From Chitinophagales bacterium (GTDB lineage: Bacteria; Bacteroidota; Bacteroidia; Chitinophagales; BACL12), in the NCBI GenBank assembly GCA_014380545.1, contig JACMJP010000490.1, forward strand, positions 1-8,076: DNA of 8,076 nt, in the 5' to 3' direction. Below the pieces are notes generated by a model, which was not told where the DNA came from, did not search any database, and saw nothing but the letters and a program-made list of their open reading frames with translations. Shown in pieces: positions 6,339 to 8,076 of the stretch. The translations under genes and the position numbers were made by a program. Position 1 is the stretch's first letter; each line of letters opens with the position of its first letter.

Positions 6339-8012
6339 TTACAGCGAACCAAGTGTTGTGTTTTTCGGATATGTGATCTCAAACTGTAATTCATATTTTT
6401 CAGCTTCTTTTGGTTTGAGGTGTTTTCTCCAGGTAACGATACCTGTTGTTTCATTTAATTCCCCTTTACCTGTTTCCAATACTTCCACTTTTATATCATC
6501 ATCCTGTGAAATTGGAATTTGATCTTTTATGATAACTTCTATGGGTATAGCTTTTCCATTGCGCACTTCAATTTCATAAGCAATGGATTTTGTGTTATTC
6601 AATCCCAGAATTCTGTCTGTAGTTTTATCATTTACCTGTGTGCGTTTTACGTCAATGGTTTTATCTCTTCCAAGTGATAAGGACAATGTATCGCTTAAAG
6701 CAAGCGGGTCAATATATGTTTTTCCAACATAAGTGTTATTGAAATAAATATTGGCATTGCCCGGCAAGAGATTTTTATCTTCCCACTCAGTAATTCTTGC
6801 AATTAAAAATGCACTCTGGTCAATTTTAGGAACAATTAAATAATTATAATCTGATTTTAAAGTTTCACTCTGTAACGAAACAAGATGCCCTTTTCCATCG
6901 CTTGGAATATTATAATTAAGATTTATTTCAAATTCAACGTTTGCTATTGTTTGCATGGGAGTAGTGTAATTATAGGAATAGTTAGCGTCCTTAACTGTGT
7001 CTGCCAATTTGCCTGATGCAATTGAACCCATTGTTGTATTTATATCTTCATCAACTGCTGAAGGTGCTGATTGATTTTTCTCATTGTAATCCCTTTCATA
7101 ATACTGTTGGTAGTAACCAACGTACCATGTTGTTAATTCAGGTAAATTATTTCCAAGCATCGGGTTACCTGTAGAGCAGGTGAGTTTTATATTCTTCCAG
7201 TCGATACCTGTATTTTGCCAGATGTTTGCTTTATAATTTAATTGAACTGGCTTACCAATATCTGTTGCACGAATATCATATGTTGCATACCAGCCTGCAT
7301 TATACGTTACATAATTCATTTCAACTTTTGCGGAAGTTGCAAGTTCTGCATTTACCGAAACAATTATTTGTGGAACAGGAATATTTGGATTGATACTTTT
7401 ATTTTGTTGTGCCCAGTAATTATTTAAATCATTCAGGCGGGTATTCATTCCATTTAATTCTTCATATATTTTGTTCTGCAATTTATTGAGGCGTAATGTT
7501 TCTGTATAGATATCATTTAATTTCTCTCCGTAAAATGCGATTGCATCTTTTAATAACTGGATAGAATCCGTTTTTCCTCCGCCAGAAAGTAACTTGCTAT
7601 TCAGCATCATGGATTTTTGATAATTTAATACTTCCACTTTATAGCTGATATCAGTTAGTTCATAATTTTTATTTTTAATAGAATCCTGTAAGGATTTTAT
7701 CTTTTTCTGAATTGCATCCGGTAGTGCTGATTGAGCAATAGGTTCTGGATATTGCATGCGGTATTGAATATCTAAAATTGTAAAATCACCTTTACCACCT
7801 GCCTGTAAACTATTTGCATCAACGGAGTTTGGGATGCCTTCAAAAATTACATCTGTTAACCCAGCTTCAAGTTGCACTGATTTGCTGTGATAAAGCTGCG
7901 CACCGTTTAAGAATATAATTGCTTTTTCGGGTTCCGATTTTACAGTTAATAAAGTTTGCGCAAATGTGTTTGCTGTCATAAGGATAGCGAGGAAATAAAA
8001 TAGCTGCTTCAT
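6339..8012 (-). CDS. Exported MuiA-like protein with DUF4140 and DUF4139 domains
   Basis: This is a 557-residue exported protein. Residues 1-18 are a signal peptide cut after 'NTFA' before Gln19, much like that of the T9SS protein. An N-terminal DUF4140 domain (about 27-95; 'KAIIFLNGAQLYHSKSVQLE', 'GLTDVIFEGIP') leads into a heptad-rich coiled coil (about 98-203). A DUF4139 domain follows (about 215-549) with the hallmark 'YNAGWYATYDIRA', 'LLPGNANIYFNNTYVGKTYI' and 'LQFEITYPK'. A Tyr/Asp/Ser-rich insertion lies at about 300-350 and looks disordered. Proteins of this layout are called 'mucoidy inhibitor MuiA family' in databases, but the biochemical role is not known. There is no lipobox and no T9SS tail, so it is probably periplasmic. 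The length is complete for the family. ATG 8012 directly precedes the signal peptide; the upstream bases are A-rich without a Shine-Dalgarno sequence. Confidence 0.95.
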   Translation of the reverse strand: MKQLFYFLAILMTANTFAQTLLTVKSEPEKAIIFLNGAQLYHSKSVQLEAGLTDVIFEGIPNSVDANSLQAGGKGDFTILDIQYRMQYPEPIAQSALPDAIQKKIKSLQDSIKNKNYELTDISYKVEVLNYQKSMMLNSKLLSGGGKTDSIQLLKDAIAFYGEKLNDIYTETLRLNKLQNKIYEELNGMNTRLNDLNNYWAQQNKSINPNIPVPQIIVSVNAELATSAKVEMNYVTYNAGWYATYDIRATDIGKPVQLNYKANIWQNTGIDWKNIKLTCSTGNPMLGNNLPELTTWYVGYYQQYYERDYNEKNQSAPSAVDEDINTTMGSIASGKLADTVKDANYSYNYTTPMQTIANVEFEINLNYNIPSDGKGHLVSLQSETLKSDYNYLIVPKIDQSAFLIARITEWEDKNLLPGNANIYFNNTYVGKTYIDPLALSDTLSLSLGRDKTIDVKRTQVNDKTTDRILGLNNTKSIAYEIEVRNGKAIPIEVIIKDQIPISQDDDIKVEVLETGKGELNETTGIVTWRKHLKPKEAEKYELQFEITYPKNTTLGSL

Positions 8013-8076
8013 TGTAATCGTTTTTTAATTCGGAGGCTGAGATGTGGCATTCCGGAAAATTCCATAAGCATGTTCA

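Noticed and set aside
7242..7427. Plus-strand open frame rich in Cys and Ile
   Set aside because: Antisense to the DUF4139 domain; the odd composition comes from the complementary Asn/Tyr codons.
1..8076. Mobile element, defence system, CRISPR array, tRNA or riboswitch
   Set aside because: No transposase, integrase, nuclease, spaced direct repeats, cloverleaf or leader structure could be found; the longest gap without a gene is about 211 bp (2867-3077) and is explained by a repeat and a terminator.

Overview
The window looks like chromosome from an uncultured-type member of the Bacteroidota, probably near Chitinophagales/Saprospirales, although the exact lineage cannot be fixed from sequence alone. 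The evidence is a C-terminal type IX secretion (T9SS) sorting domain on the largest protein, several signal peptides cut just before Gln, AT-rich DNA, start codons without clear Shine-Dalgarno sequences, and families (long di-heme peroxidase, MuiA-like DUF4140/DUF4139 protein) common in that phylum. No mobile element, CRISPR array, tRNA or rRNA is visible, and it reads as ordinary core or lightly accessory chromosome.

Layout. The plus strand carries the 3' part of a di-heme cytochrome c peroxidase/MauG-family gene (1-972, cut by the window edge), then a small four-helix membrane protein (1050-1430). The latter overlaps its minus-strand neighbour tail to tail by 16 bp. From 1415 to 8012 all genes are on the minus strand. 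In transcription order they are: a secreted MuiA-like DUF4140/DUF4139 protein (8012-6339) closed by a hairpin terminator; a small exported, probably beta-rich outer-membrane protein (6186-5590); an 808-residue modular surface or secreted protein with a T9SS tail (5504-3078), closed by a second hairpin terminator; and a tight two-gene unit of a 7-helix membrane protein (2866-2165) and an exported protein of unknown function (2149-1415).

How the genes relate. Most products are exported or membrane-bound: a periplasmic haem enzyme, two integral membrane proteins, a T9SS cargo, a putative outer-membrane barrel and two periplasmic/surface proteins. No shared pathway can be proven. The two terminators divide the minus strand into at least three transcription units.

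Most interesting points. (1) Two intergenic gaps hold short arrays of degenerate 7-bp units, reminiscent of the heptanucleotide STRR repeats of cyanobacteria. (2) The peroxidase has Tyr at the position of the inter-haem Trp of classical bacterial cytochrome c peroxidases, and Tyr where they have the axial Met, a MauG-like arrangement. (3) The T9SS protein is built from a diverged internal duplication of an OB-like module. I found no convincing evidence of a wholly new system such as a defence island, retroelement or RNA-guided system.
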